Positions 63,509-64,000 of a DNA stretch of 64,000 nucleotides are shown piece after piece. This DNA comes from Vibrio rhodolitus (GTDB lineage Bacteria; Pseudomonadota; Gammaproteobacteria; Enterobacterales; Vibrionaceae): positions 97,851 through 161,850 of the forward strand of contig NZ_QLYZ01000009.1 in NCBI RefSeq assembly GCF_003350325.1. Reading direction: 5' to 3'. The translations under genes were made by a program, and so were the position numbers. Every line of letters starts with the position of its first letter. The first letter of the stretch is position 1. The notes beneath the pieces are model-generated. The model was not told the DNA's origin, made no database searches, and worked only from the letters and a program-made list of their open reading frames with translations.

Positions 63509-63532
63509 TGAAAGTTAACAAACTAACTTTCA
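63509..63532. repeat. Inverted repeat in the rrn leader
   Basis: TGAAAGTTA, six bases, TAACTTTCA: a perfect 9-bp stem between the two rrn promoters. CTGAAAGTTA appears again at 63560-63569, inside the spacer of the downstream promoter. Confidence 0.7.
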
Positions 63533-63553
63533 GAGAAATAACGAAAAAAGTGT

Positions 63554-63581
63554 TTGACACTGAAAGTTATCTCGCTAAAAT
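63554..63581 (+). promoter_or_regulatory. rrn promoter, downstream copy
   Basis: TTGACA (63554-63559), 16-base spacer, TAAAAT (63576-63581), then GACCGTCCGC, a GC-rich discriminator of the kind that makes rRNA promoters sensitive to ppGpp. Confidence 0.8.
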
Positions 63582-63615
63582 GACCGTCCGCTTTGAGATG
63601 AAAGCTTAAAGCAAA

Positions 63616-63626
63616 GCTCTTTAACA
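63616..63626 (+). promoter_or_regulatory. rrn boxA antitermination element
   Basis: GCTCTTTAACA matches the boxA consensus (TGCTCTTTAACA), where NusB-S10 loads to protect rRNA transcription from Rho. It lies 172 bases before mature 16S. Nothing else in the 63328-63798 leader looks coding. Confidence 0.85.
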
Positions 63627-63798
63627 ATATAGACCTATCAATCTGTGTGGGCACTCGTTGATGATAATCCAAATTAGAAGCTTAGGCTTCAAATTAGATT
63701 TCAATGAAACGAAGTGACCATTGAATCGAAAGATTCAGCACAGTCAATTCAAACATTACTATGTAATGTTCAGTATTCATTGAGTCGAGCAAAATCTT

Positions 63799-64000
63799 AA
63801 ATTGAAGAGTTTGATCATGGCTCAGATTGAACGCTGGCGGCAGGCCTAACACATGCAAGTCGAGCGGCAGCGACAACATTGAACCTTCGGAGGATTTGTT
63901 GGGCGGCGAGCGGCGGACGGGTGAGTAATGCCTAGGAAATTGCCCTGATGTGGGGGATAACCATTGGAAACGATGGCTAATACCGCATGATGCCTACGGG
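63799..64000 (+). rRNA. rrs: 16S ribosomal RNA, partial (5' end)
   Basis: Mature 5' end AAATTGAAGAGTTTGATCAT at 63799, then CTCAGATTGAACGCTGGCGG and GGACGGGTGAGTAATGCCTA. Variable region V1 (AGCGGCAGCGACAACATTGA) is of the Vibrio type. About 200 of some 1540 bases are in the window; the gene continues to the right. Confidence 0.98.

Overview
This 64 kb window is chromosomal DNA of a Vibrio species, or a very close Vibrionaceae relative. Three observations support this: the right edge enters a 16S rRNA gene with a typical Vibrio 5' end; the gene content includes HlyU, NptA, a Vibrio-type ThyA and a BtsS/BtsR pair; and the long gene order is one I remember from Vibrio genomes (from mutH to clpB next to an rrn operon). 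It is gene dense. I see no prophage, insertion sequence, integron or CRISPR array. Nearly everything is core genome.

Layout. 1-5.4 kb (minus): gltD (cut by the window edge) and gltB, glutamate synthase. 6-11.7 kb (plus): a radical SAM protein (YhcC family), a PAS-GGDEF diguanylate cyclase, the redox sensor kinase arcB and a small lipoprotein. 11.7-12.4 kb: two tiny strongly translated genes, a 44-residue ORF and a DUF1127 protein. 12.4-15 kb: a Tas-type aldo/keto reductase that has lost its catalytic centre by an in-frame internal deletion, a small DUF6482-like protein, and mutH, followed by a 0.6 kb gap with three perfect DnaA boxes. 15-20.3 kb (plus): rppH-ptsP, a TauE/SafE permease, lgt and thyA. 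20.35-20.73 kb: a 48-bp tandem repeat array. 20.8-24 kb: nptA, nhaR, hlyU, rpsT. 24-32 kb (plus): murJ, ribF, ileS, lspA, fkpB, ispH. 32-37 kb: an M16 protease, a CstA-family transporter and a DUF2799 lipoprotein. 37-40 kb: murQ, anmK and nagZ, all for peptidoglycan recycling. 40-43 kb: btsS-btsR. 43-45 kb: aroF-tyrA. 45-51 kb: an M23 peptidase, a PilZ protein, ettA, slt and trpR. 51-56 kb: yjjX, a GGDEF-EAL protein, pheA with its attenuator, and raiA. 56-63.3 kb: an MltF-like transglycosylase, bamD, rluD, pgeF, clpB. The window ends in rrn promoters and 16S rRNA.

How the parts fit. Aromatic amino-acid control is well represented: aroF-tyrA sits behind three TyrR boxes, pheA behind a Phe-rich leader peptide and attenuator, and trpR is nearby. 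Envelope genes recur: lgt and lspA for lipoprotein maturation, murJ for lipid II flipping, bamD for outer membrane assembly, slt and mltF for wall cleavage, and nagZ, anmK and murQ for recycling. Three genes deal with cyclic di-GMP.

The best regulatory observation is upstream of the CstA-family gene. Five copies of an ACCACT core occur at exactly 20-bp intervals. They resemble the direct repeats I recall for the LytTR regulator BtsR, whose gene lies 4 kb away. This suggests that the pyruvate-sensing BtsS/BtsR pair controls this transporter. Other items to look at are the internally deleted aldo/keto reductase, the 48-bp array, the DnaA-box cluster, the 44-residue ORF with its palindrome, and a ~100-bp nested palindrome after ileS.
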